Part shown: piece by piece, positions 6,121 through 11,684 of the stretch
Layout of the letters: each line of letters opens with the position of its first letter
Numbering within the stretch: the stretch's first letter is position 1
Origin: RGIG3009 sp045596745
GTDB taxonomy: Bacteria > Bacillota > Clostridia > Oscillospirales > Acutalibacteraceae
Reading direction: 5' to 3'
DNA length: 11,684 nucleotides
Assembly (NCBI GenBank): GCA_045596745.1
Contig: JAZODA010000071.1
Span: forward strand, 1 to 11,684
Program-made: the position numbers and the translations under genes
The notes under the pieces: generated by a model
The model's database searches: none
Told to the model about the DNA's origin: nothing
Seen by the model: only the letters and a program-made list of their open reading frames with translations

Positions 6121-7008
6121 TTACAGCCGCAGAAGCAGCGCGCCGGGGCAGTTTTCCACCGTGATTGTCCCCTCGGTCTGCGCCACATCGCCGTCCAGCG
6201 ACCACGGCGGATTGCCCTCTACCGTGAAGCTGACGCGGTTGGTTTTGAAAAACTCAAACATCTTGTTGTCAAACTTGCCGCTGTTGAGCGAGAAGAGCAG
6301 TTTGCTGAAATCCGCAGGCGTGCGCGGCGGCTTGACCAGCACCACTTCGAACTCGCCGTCGTGCATATCCACCAACGACTTGTCCAGCTTGACCATACCG
6401 CCGACGGTGGTGGAGTTGCTCACCGCGCCGAACAGGTACTGCCCCGTAAAGGAGCGTTCCGCCGTTTCCACCGTGACGGTGTAGGGATGAATCGCCGCCA
6501 GCTCCTTCGCACCCTCCAGCACATAGGCGAAATGCCCCAAAATGTTTTTGGTCGCCTGCGGTGCGTTGTAGGACGAGGCGGTAAACGCGCCGAACGACGC
6601 GATGTAGGAAAAATACCGTTCGTTGTTCCAAAGGCCGATGTCAAACGGCGTGTCCGTACCCTCCAGGATGGTGCGGATGGCGTCGGGCAGGCGTTTCGAA
6701 AGTCCCAGGGTGGAAGCGAAATCGTTGGTGCTGCCGAGCGGCACATAGCCGAGCGGCACGGTTTTGCCGCAAGCCTGCAGACCGTTGATGACTTCGCCGA
6801 GCGTGCCGTCGCCGCCGCAGCAAACTACCAAATCGTGCAACGGACCTTGCTCACAGGCGGTCTGCTGTGCGTCGCCGCGCTTGGCGGTGACAAACGCCGT
6901 TACCTGCCATCCGTTATGGCAGAAGGCTTCGGTCAGCGGATACAACGCTGCCTTGCCGCGCGTCTTGCCCGCTACCGGATTCACAATCAACAACACCCGC
7001 TGTGACAA
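6121..7008 (-). CDS. diacylglycerol kinase family lipid kinase (DgkB/YegS/BmrU-like)
   Basis: This 295-aa cytoplasmic or membrane-associated enzyme should phosphorylate a lipid such as diacylglycerol with ATP, recycling it to phosphatidate. Diacylglycerol is released when phospholipid headgroups are used in lipoteichoic-acid-like synthesis. Family marks visible: IVNPVAGKTRG (8-18), the nucleotide-binding CCGGDGTLGEVINGL (63-77), PLGSTNDFA (90-98), and a C-terminal SLDGDVAQ (270-277), where relatives commonly have LDGE and the acidic residue is thought to act in catalysis. Length is normal for the family. The start is TTG at 7008, supported by GAGGAG 9 nt upstream (7018-7023); the next in-frame start, GTG four codons on, is too far from it. 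Promoter at 7044-7072. The natural lipid could be diacylglycerol, ceramide-like or polyprenol-like; the sequence does not decide. Confidence 0.95.
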   Translation of the reverse strand: MSQRVLLIVNPVAGKTRGKAALYPLTEAFCHNGWQVTAFVTAKRGDAQQTACEQGPLHDLVVCCGGDGTLGEVINGLQACGKTVPLGYVPLGSTNDFASTLGLSKRLPDAIRTILEGTDTPFDIGLWNNERYFSYIASFGAFTASSYNAPQATKNILGHFAYVLEGAKELAAIHPYTVTVETAERSFTGQYLFGAVSNSTTVGGMVKLDKSLVDMHDGEFEVVLVKPPRTPADFSKLLFSLNSGKFDNKMFEFFKTNRVSFTVEGNPPWSLDGDVAQTEGTITVENCPGALLLRL

Positions 7009-7043
7009 CCTGCAACACTCCTCGTTCGTTTTCCTGTTTTTTC

Positions 7044-7072
7044 ATCATAGCACTATCTTGCGAAAAACGCAA
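7044..7072 (-). promoter_or_regulatory. promoter of the lipid kinase gene (extended -10)
   Basis: On the minus strand TTGCGT (7067-7072) and TATGAT (7044-7049) are 17 nt apart, with TGC before the -10 hexamer. The -35 box lies inside a perfect 5-bp inverted repeat TTGCG-AAAAA-CGCAA (7058-7072), which could be an operator. The divergent promoter at 7101-7129 is 28 nt away. Confidence 0.7.
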
Positions 7073-7100
7073 CAATCCGCACGAGATTTTTTGCAAACAG

Positions 7101-7129
7101 TTGACAGACGAAGCGGTTGCCAGTACAAT
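7101..7129 (+). promoter_or_regulatory. promoter of the LamG/TasA-like surface operon
   Basis: Consensus TTGACA (7101-7106), a 17-nt spacer and TACAAT (7124-7129) make a strong SigA-type promoter. Transcription would begin near 7136, about 28 nt before the first start codon. A small dyad cagta...tactg (7122-7139) overlaps the -10 box and might be a repressor site, but it is short. Confidence 0.85.
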
Positions 7130-7163
7130 AGTATACTGTATGACAGTTAAAGGAGGAATCGCT

Positions 7164-7478
7164 ATGGGCCTGTTCCGACGCCGTGTGCGCGACGGTCGCC
7201 CCGCAGGGCTGGATCGTCTGGACGGACATCTGGTCGCGTATGCGGTACGCCGCGAGCCGACGGGTGAAATCGTCATCGGCAAAAACGGGCGCATCTGCGC
7301 TGCCACCGAGGTGCTGGAGCTGCGGTTCGAGGACGGCAGTGTGCCGTTCGCTTGCCCCGTTTCCACACTGGAGTTCGGTGAACTGCTCAGCAAAAACGGC
7401 GTGCTGCTGACCGGCGACGATATCGTGACCGGCAAGCGTTGCACCGCTGTGGCGTACTACTCCTATCACCGCAAATAA
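7164..7478 (+). CDS. small basic cytosolic protein of unknown function, first gene of the surface operon
   Basis: I do not recognise this 104-aa protein. It has no signal peptide or membrane segment. The N-terminus is strongly basic (MGLFRRRVRDGR), followed by a compact region with several predicted beta strands (LVAYAVRR, EIVIGKNGRI, VLELRFEDGS, CTAVAYYSYHRK) and three cysteines (45, 64, 93). A very short stretch VLELRFEDGSVPF looks like a strand-turn-strand. The start at 7164 has a perfect AAGGAGG 7 nt upstream; an earlier in-frame ATG at 7002 would begin before the promoter and is rejected. The gene is the first of three, 28 nt ahead of the large LamG surface protein, and the strong promoter just upstream drives all three. 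Its basic head could contact nucleic acid, phospholipid heads or the acidic tails of its two neighbours; this is inference only. Confidence 0.85.
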   Translation: MGLFRRRVRDGRPAGLDRLDGHLVAYAVRREPTGEIVIGKNGRICAATEVLELRFEDGSVPFACPVSTLEFGELLSKNGVLLTGDDIVTGKRCTAVAYYSYHRK

Positions 7479-7506
7479 CATCACCGCGAAAGGTGGGTTT
7501 TACCCT

Positions 7507-9051
7507 ATGAATCTGTTTTGGAAGCGCTCCTGCGCGCTGGCGGCGACGCTGATGCTGCTGCTCGCAGTGCCTGTCTCCGCCGAACCCGACGAGGGCGGCA
7601 CGCCCCCTGCGGACGGCGAGACTTCGACCACCGTGACCACCACGACCACCACGGAGGAAGCGACCACCACCACGACCACAACCACCACGACCACCACGAC
7701 GGAGACGACCACCTCCACCAAGGGTGAGACGACGACAACCAAGGCGACGACCACCACCACGACCAAGGCAGGTGGCACGACCAAGGCGACAACCACCACC
7801 AAGGCGACCACCACGACTACCAAGGCAACCTCGACGGTGGCAGGCGGCTCGACCACCACTACAACCACCGCACCGACCGACGAGACCGAGACCACCACCA
7901 CGACCACCGCGACCGAGCCGAGTGAGCCGGACGCGCCGCCGGTGGAGCTGAAAAAGCCGTATGTGCTGGTGGGTGAGCCCGGCGAAGAGAACGAGTGGGT
8001 GTACTTCTGCGACACCGACGGCCACTACCCTGCCGACATTCTCAACGGCAGCAGGTTTGACGGCTACACCGACGATTGGTGGGTTGACGGTCGCAACGGT
8101 GGACTGGCTCTGCAGCTCGACAGCAGCAAGGGCCGTTACCTGCGTTGCTCGCGCTTTATGTTCGACGACCGCGACGGCGGCGCCACGATGGAGGGCTTTA
8201 CTCTCTCGCTGTGGGTCAACCGTCAGCTCTCCCCCGAGGGCGAAGCAGCGGTGGGACAGAAGCTGTTTTGCGCCTCTACTCAAGACCTTGACACCCGCTG
8301 GCAGACGGGCGACCGCCTGCAGTGGGACCCCGATATCTGGTACGCGTTTGTCTCGCCTCACACGCAGGACAACACGCAGAACCTCGACGGCTTGTACATC
8401 GAGTGGAACAACCAGAACCTGTGGGAATCCGACGCGGCGTTCACCCCCTCGGGTGAGTCCACCACCACGGCACTGCCGATTGGCGAGTGGCATCACGTGG
8501 CGGTGACCATGTCGGACAGCGAATTTGCGCTGTATGTCGACGGCTGTAAGCTGTACGCCTGCCGCGGCACAACGGAATTTTCCGCGGTTGCCCCCTTCCT
8601 TGACCGCTTCTTCATCGGTCGCGGTATGGAGGGCGATGCCACGCTGGACGCGCTCATCGACGATGCGCTGCTGTATCCGCAGGTACTGACCGACGCGCAG
8701 ATTGCGATGCTGGCGGTGGACGGAGACCCTGCCACCGCGACCCCCTCGGACAAACCCGAGTATATGGCGACCAACCCGATGAAGTCCACCACGGCGGCTT
8801 CCACGGGTGCGACCACCTTCGCGACCACCATTGTCTCCCGTGCCGAAGCGGAGGGCGACAAGTTCCCTGTGGCTGTGGTGGCGATTCCCGGTGCGGTACT
8901 GCTGCTGACGGTGGTGCTCTCCTTGCTGCTCGGTCAGAAAAAAGAACCCCCTGCCCCGACCGACGAGGTCGAGGATGAACCCACCGAGGAAGCCGAAACG
9001 GCTGAGCCGACCCAAGAGGTCGCGGCGGACGAGACGGAGGTGGATGCGTGA
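7507..9051 (+). CDS. Thr-rich LamG-domain surface protein with C-terminal membrane anchor
   Basis: A 514-aa exported protein. It has a signal peptide (1-25, cleavage after VPVSA), a poly-Thr low-complexity stalk (about 39-138, runs of Thr broken by Lys-Ala, Glu and Gly-Gly), and a LamG/concanavalin-A-like domain (about 163-402). The LamG calls rest on FTLSLWVN (231-238), GEWHHVAVTM (326-335), FALYVDGCKLY (340-350), RFFIGRG (367-373) and the closing LIDDALLYPQVLTDAQI (383-399). A second Thr-rich linker precedes one membrane helix (about 453-476) and a 38-residue acidic cytoplasmic tail (477-514). LamG domains usually bind glycans or proteins. No LPxTG motif is seen, so anchoring is by the helix. 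The Thr stalk is a likely O-glycosylation or wall-spanning segment (inference). RBS AAAGGTGG is about 10 nt upstream. The stop overlaps the next gene. Confidence 0.92.
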   Translation: MNLFWKRSCALAATLMLLLAVPVSAEPDEGGTPPADGETSTTVTTTTTTEEATTTTTTTTTTTTTETTTSTKGETTTTKATTTTTTKAGGTTKATTTTKATTTTTKATSTVAGGSTTTTTTAPTDETETTTTTTATEPSEPDAPPVELKKPYVLVGEPGEENEWVYFCDTDGHYPADILNGSRFDGYTDDWWVDGRNGGLALQLDSSKGRYLRCSRFMFDDRDGGATMEGFTLSLWVNRQLSPEGEAAVGQKLFCASTQDLDTRWQTGDRLQWDPDIWYAFVSPHTQDNTQNLDGLYIEWNNQNLWESDAAFTPSGESTTTALPIGEWHHVAVTMSDSEFALYVDGCKLYACRGTTEFSAVAPFLDRFFIGRGMEGDATLDALIDDALLYPQVLTDAQIAMLAVDGDPATATPSDKPEYMATNPMKSTTAASTGATTFATTIVSRAEAEGDKFPVAVVAIPGAVLLLTVVLSLLLGQKKEPPAPTDEVEDEPTEEAETAEPTQEVAADETEVDA

Positions 9052-9779
9052 TGAAAAGCGTAAAACTTCTGCTGTGTCTCGCACTGGTGCTGGTGCTTTC
9101 GTCGCTGTCGGTGTTTGCCACCGCCCATCAGACGGTAACGCTCGAGACGGTTGACGATGCCGTTCGGTTGGTGGTCTCCACCGAGGGTGGCGGCTACGCG
9201 CCGTGGGAAATCCCCGAGCTCGGCGCAGGCGAACGGTTAATCGAGCCCGGCAAAATCACGCTGAAAAACCTCACCGCCGAAGAGGCCGATGTGGAGCTTG
9301 CGTACGTGTCGTTGCCGTTTGAGAACGCCAACGCGCTTATCTACCTCAACCACCTGAACATCACGGTGCGCGAGGGCGATGAGACGTTGTACGACGGCCC
9401 GTACAGCCGCATCAACGACACAGACGGTCTCAAATTCAAGCGCACGCTCGCGCCCGAAGAGGAAGTGGAGCTGACGGTGGATTTGCGCCGCGACTACTAC
9501 CCCATCCAGATTACGGGCTTTGAGACCTGCCAGGCGATTGAGTGGAAGTTCCGCAGCGTCAAAGAGGTTGTCATCGACCCGAACGCCGAGGAAACCAAGC
9601 CGACCACGACCAAGAAGCCCGACGCGCCGCAGGAAGAGACCGACTTTGACGATCCCGCACTGACGCAGACGCTGCTCGCGGCAGGTGCGGCGGTGGCGCT
9701 GATTGGTATTGTGCTGCTTGTCAGAAAAGCACGCCCGACGGCGACCGAAGCCCCCGACGAGGTCGAGGAAGACGAATAA
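9051..9779 (+). CDS. TasA/camelysin-like surface protein with membrane anchor and acidic tail
   Basis: A 242-aa exported protein, cotranslated with the LamG gene: the TGA and ATG share one base, and GGAGG lies 10 nt upstream. A GTG one codon earlier (9048, 7 nt from the RBS) is an equally possible start. Signal peptide about 1-25. The extracellular part (26-175) reads like one beta-sandwich: ITLKNLTAEEADVELAYVSL, LNITVREGDETLYDGPYS, KRTLAPEEEVELTVDLR and a final AIEWKFRSV. The order 'ITV..GD..LYDGP ... LAPEE.VELTV ... W.F' resembles TasA/camelysin (CalY)-type matrix proteins and related SipW-dependent families in Clostridia. That is a resemblance by eye, not a proven hit. A Thr/Lys/Pro linker (183-195), a membrane helix (about 207-225), a KAR stop-transfer and an acidic tail ending in DEVEEDE follow. 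No sipW or sortase gene is adjacent. Confidence 0.88.
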   Translation: MKSVKLLLCLALVLVLSSLSVFATAHQTVTLETVDDAVRLVVSTEGGGYAPWEIPELGAGERLIEPGKITLKNLTAEEADVELAYVSLPFENANALIYLNHLNITVREGDETLYDGPYSRINDTDGLKFKRTLAPEEEVELTVDLRRDYYPIQITGFETCQAIEWKFRSVKEVVIDPNAEETKPTTTKKPDAPQEETDFDDPALTQTLLAAGAAVALIGIVLLVRKARPTATEAPDEVEEDE

Positions 9780-9786
9780 GACACAC

Positions 9787-9819
9787 ACCCCTGCCTTGAT
9801 TCCGAGGCAGGGGTTGTTT
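9787..9819 (+). terminator. rho-independent terminator of the surface operon
   Basis: A perfect 9-bp stem cccctgcct (9788-9796) / aggcagggg (9805-9813) with an 8-nt loop is followed by TTGTTTC. It starts 8 nt after the stop codon of the TasA-like gene. Confidence 0.92.
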
Positions 9820-9825
9820 CTATCT

Positions 9826-10020
9826 GCACCTTGCGGTGGGCGCACCTGGCGGTGGACCTGCGGTCAGCACCACCCCTCATCCGTCACGGCTACGCCGTGC
9901 CACCTTCCCCCCAAGGGGAAGGCTTGAATGTCCCTCCTGGGGGAAGGCTGGGGGAAGGCTTATATGGCCCCCTCGATGAGGGGGCTGTCGAGCGACAGCG
10001 AGACTGATGAGGTGGCAAAG
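9826..10020. repeat. hairpin-rich intergenic repeat, copy C (complete element)
   Basis: It starts with gcggtgggcgcacctggcgg, then cacccctcatccgtc, hairpin cacggc-tac-gccgtg (9885-9899), hairpin ccttcccc/ggggaagg (9903-9922) and two extra gggggaaggct units. It closes with hairpins gccccctc-gat-gagggggc (9967-9985) and ctgtcg-ag-cgacag (9985-9998), and ends gactgatgaggtgg (10002-10015). The two ends (ccacccctcatccgtc and gactgatgaggtgg) are imperfect inverted repeats, so 9870-10015 looks like one complete MITE- or REP-like unit. The first 75 bases after 9832 are identical to 11392-11466. No open frame in it has an RBS. Confidence 0.82.
9832..9906 (+). repeat. 75-bp direct repeat, left copy
   Basis: Positions 9832-9906 are identical, base for base, to 11392-11466. 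The repeat covers tgcggtgggcgcacctggcg through the cacggc-tac-gccgtg hairpin. The two copies are 1,560 bp apart and bracket the YD-repeat lipoprotein 2 gene with its promoter and terminator. Confidence 0.95.
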
Positions 10021-10080
10021 CTCACCGCAGTTGCACGGCAACAAGAGGATTGTACGAATGAGAGGCTTCTTCTCCCCCTC

Positions 10081-10109
10081 TTGCATTTTTGAGGAAACGG
10101 TGCTACACT
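10081..10109 (+). promoter_or_regulatory. promoter of YD-repeat lipoprotein 2 (extended -10)
   Basis: TTGCAT (10081-10086), 17 nt, and TACACT (10104-10109), with TGC just before the -10 hexamer. Transcription would begin near 10116, leaving a 26-nt leader. It belongs to the same TTGC/TGC class as 4570-4598 and 7044-7072. It lies between the repeat element C and the gene, so the gene has its own promoter. Confidence 0.78.
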
Positions 10110-10141
10110 GGAATTACACCAAAGAAAGAGGGGGTTGTTTT

Positions 10142-11332
10142 ATGAAGAAAAGACTGTTTGCACTCTGCTGTCTGCTGCTTTGCACGGCGTTGCTCTTCTC
10201 CGCTTGCGGCGAGGACAAGCCTGCCACCAACCCCGCCGCTTCGGGCGACGGTTCCGGTAACGGAGGCACGACCTACGAAAACTACGAAGAAGCTGTCAAC
10301 GCCAAGGATTACGCGGCGGCGTATACCCTGCTGTTGCAGGATACCTCCGCCAGCGAAACCGAACTCGGCAAATACATTGTTGTTCCCACCAAGGTGACCG
10401 GTCACAGCACCACCGCAGAGGTGGATGCCACGCTGACCTATAACGCCAAGGGCTTGATTGAAAAGGTGGTCATCGCCAACAAGGAAACCGTGACCTTTAC
10501 CTACGATGCCGCAGGCAATCTGACGGCACAGGTGCATACCGAAACCGACGGTGATGTACGTCTCCGCTACGACTACACCTATGACGATAACAACAACCGC
10601 CTGTCCCGCAACCGCACGGGAACTTCGGTGGAAGAGTACATCGCCTACGTGTACAACGACAAGAATCAGCTCATCACCGAGACGTTGACTGAGAAATACT
10701 CCTATCAGGACGACATCGTGACGGTGTGGACGTACACCTACGATGACGCCGGTCTGGTCGCTTCGCGAATGAACGACAGCGGCGGCGGCGAACAGTACAA
10801 GTACGATGCCGACGGTCGCCTGACCGAGGAAAAAGAGGTTGCCGCCTCGGGCAACACCCGTCGTTATCTCTATGAGTACGATGAACAGGGTCGCATCATC
10901 ACGGAGCGGTACGAAAACTCCGATGGCACCTGGAACGAGTATACCTACAAATACGACGCCGCCGGCACGCAGTATGAGAGCGCCTATGCGCTGTCCGACG
11001 GTACGGCGACCTACACGGTCACGACAGACGACAAGGGATGCATCGTCTCGCAGGATTTCACCTCCTCCTACGGCACGACCTCGCACGAGGAATACCTGAA
11101 CGGCTACGTGGTCAAAAAGGATATGACCTGGTCGAGCGGTCGCGCGCAGACCTACACCTTTGCGTACAACGAGTTCGGTTACCGCACGGCGGAAAGCTGC
11201 GCCAACGCCGAGACAACATTGTACGATTACAAGGTGACGTATGATGTGCTGTATATCAACGACGGCGCACCGGATGTCAGCGAGTATATCGCCGAGATGC
11301 AGGAAAAGGATTCCATCAATTTGTGGTTCTGA
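10142..11332 (+). CDS. YD-repeat lipoprotein 2
   Basis: A 396-aa exported lipoprotein: MKKR head, hydrophobic core, lipobox LFSAC with the lipidated cysteine at residue 22, and a Ser/Gly/Asn-rich linker. A TPR-like stretch YENYEEAVNAKDYAAAYTLL follows, then about a dozen YD-type repeats (for example LTYNAKGLIEKV, FTYDAAGNLTAQV, YKYDADGRLTEEK, YEYDEQGRIITERY) and a closing VTYDVLYINDGAPD. This matches lipoprotein 1 in order and motifs (there AIEDGDYRKAYDLL and LVYYPNGAPQK), so they are diverged paralogues. This copy has an extra C-terminal tail (ISEYIAEM-like acidic helix to the end). No Rhs core or toxin domain is present. The start at 10142 is preceded by AGAGGGG and fits the lipobox; an upstream in-frame ATG at 10007 lies in the repeat, before the promoter. 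Likely role: outer-face binding or scaffolding, unproven. Confidence 0.93.
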   Translation: MKKRLFALCCLLLCTALLFSACGEDKPATNPAASGDGSGNGGTTYENYEEAVNAKDYAAAYTLLLQDTSASETELGKYIVVPTKVTGHSTTAEVDATLTYNAKGLIEKVVIANKETVTFTYDAAGNLTAQVHTETDGDVRLRYDYTYDDNNNRLSRNRTGTSVEEYIAYVYNDKNQLITETLTEKYSYQDDIVTVWTYTYDDAGLVASRMNDSGGGEQYKYDADGRLTEEKEVAASGNTRRYLYEYDEQGRIITERYENSDGTWNEYTYKYDAAGTQYESAYALSDGTATYTVTTDDKGCIVSQDFTSSYGTTSHEEYLNGYVVKKDMTWSSGRAQTYTFAYNEFGYRTAESCANAETTLYDYKVTYDVLYINDGAPDVSEYIAEMQEKDSINLWF

Positions 11333-11344
11333 GGCAACTGCAGG

Positions 11345-11375
11345 CCGACCACCCGAACAGGGTGGTCGGTTTTTT
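11345..11375 (+). terminator. rho-independent terminator of YD-repeat lipoprotein 2
   Basis: A perfect 10-bp stem ccgaccaccc (11345-11354) / gggtggtcgg (11360-11369) with loop gaaca is followed by six T residues. It begins 12 nt after the stop codon. Confidence 0.95.
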
Positions 11376-11384
11376 GTTAAGGGG

Positions 11385-11684
11385 ACGCACCTGCGGTGGG
11401 CGCACCTGGCGGTGGACCTGCGGTCAGCACCACCCCTCATCCGTCACGGCTACGCCGTGCCACCTTTTTCTCCCGAAACGGGCCCCTTTTGTCGGCTACG
11501 CCGACATTTCCTCCCTAAAGGGATAAGTTCGGTTTTCCAAATCAAAGATTTGGAACCTCACGCTACCCGATAATCGGGGGAATCGACCTCAAGGGGAAGG
11601 CTTAAAGGCTTCTCCTCGAGGAGAAGCTGTCGAGCGACAGCGAGACTGATGAGGTGTTGGCTCTTTTGACGAGGTGGGAACGAC
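11385..11684. repeat. hairpin-rich intergenic repeat, copy D (expanded; continues past the window edge)
   Basis: This has the same opening as copy C, then a longer chain of stem-loops: cacggc-tac-gccgtg (11445-11459), gtcggc-tac-gccgac (11491-11505), ttccaaatc-aaa-gatttggaa (11535-11555) and cccga-taa-tcggg (11666 region excluded; stem at 11566-11578). A 20-bp perfect palindrome gcttctcctc/gaggagaagc (11608-11627) and ctgtcg-ag-cgacag (11627-11640) follow. It closes with gactgatgaggtg (11644-11656), then gacgaggtgggaacgac at the edge, the same box that starts module B at 361. Nothing coding is seen. Confidence 0.8.
11392..11466 (+). repeat. 75-bp direct repeat, right copy
   Basis: Identical to 9832-9906 and in the same orientation. 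After 11466 the two copies diverge: copy C goes on with the ccttcccc hairpin, copy D with a T-rich insert. Confidence 0.95.

Noticed and set aside
4641..6188. 515-codon open frame opposite glyQS
   Set aside because: It runs through the convergent terminator and a strong promoter region; the glyQS frame carries all class II motifs.
7002..7163. Upstream ATG for the 104-aa protein
   Set aside because: It lies before the promoter at 7101-7129 and has no RBS, while the ATG at 7164 has a perfect one.
7387..9084. 565-codon open frame opposite the LamG protein gene
   Set aside because: It gives a Gly/Arg-rich low-complexity translation of the ACC/ACG tract in reverse, with no RBS and no domain.
7507..9779. 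Sortase-anchored (LPxTG) proteins
   Set aside because: No LPxTG-like motif precedes either membrane helix, and the tails are acidic rather than short and basic.
9826..10020. Insertion sequence
   Set aside because: No transposase frame is present and the unit is under 200 bp; it is at most a non-autonomous element.
10007..10141. Upstream in-frame ATG for YD lipoprotein 2
   Set aside because: It would start within the repeat and before the promoter, and would bury the lipoprotein signal peptide 45 residues inside the protein.

Overview
The window is a GC-rich (about 58% by eye) chromosomal segment from a Gram-positive Firmicute. It most resembles a gut Clostridia of the Oscillospiraceae/Ruminococcaceae type. 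Reasons: strong AGGAGG-type ribosome binding sites, SigA-like promoters, lipobox lipoproteins, a LytR-CpsA-Psr protein, an alpha2-type glycyl-tRNA synthetase, a transketolase split into two genes, poly-threonine surface linkers, and hairpin-rich intergenic repeats (cacctcatccgtc ... gactgatgaggtg) of a kind I associate with that family. No tRNA, rRNA, CRISPR, transposase, integrase or phage gene is visible.

Layout. (1) 1-54: the first 18 codons of a minus-strand gene, with its RBS and promoter. (2) 55-533: gene-free, holding that promoter, a terminator-like inverted repeat, two tandem hairpin-repeat modules and a strong terminator. (3) 501-4598, minus strand: a four-gene operon read as transketolase N-terminal subunit, transketolase C-terminal subunit, LCP cell-wall ligase, and YD-repeat lipoprotein 1. 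It starts at an extended -10 promoter and ends at the terminator 501-523. (4) 4601-6065, plus strand: glycyl-tRNA synthetase, divergent from the operon with its -35 box 2 nt from the operon's -35 box. (5) 6121-7072, minus strand: a diacylglycerol-kinase-like lipid kinase, convergent with glyQS over a shared terminator. (6) 7101-9819, plus strand: an apparently undescribed three-gene operon. It encodes a small basic cytosolic protein, a large Thr-rich LamG surface protein with one C-terminal membrane anchor, and a smaller TasA/camelysin-like surface protein with the same topology. (7) 9826-11684: YD-repeat lipoprotein 2 with its own promoter and terminator, bracketed by hairpin-rich repeats that share a 75-bp identical direct repeat.

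How it fits together. Most of the window is cell-envelope biology: wall-polymer attachment (LCP), lipid phosphorylation, two related YD-repeat lipoproteins and a two-component surface assembly, set among central metabolism (transketolase) and translation (GlyRS). The strongest candidates for something new are the LamG/TasA-like operon, whose two membrane proteins carry similar acidic cytoplasmic tails, and the orphan YD-repeat lipoproteins, one ending a transketolase-LCP operon and the other sitting between recombinogenic repeats. All function calls come from reading the translated sequence; no database search was run.
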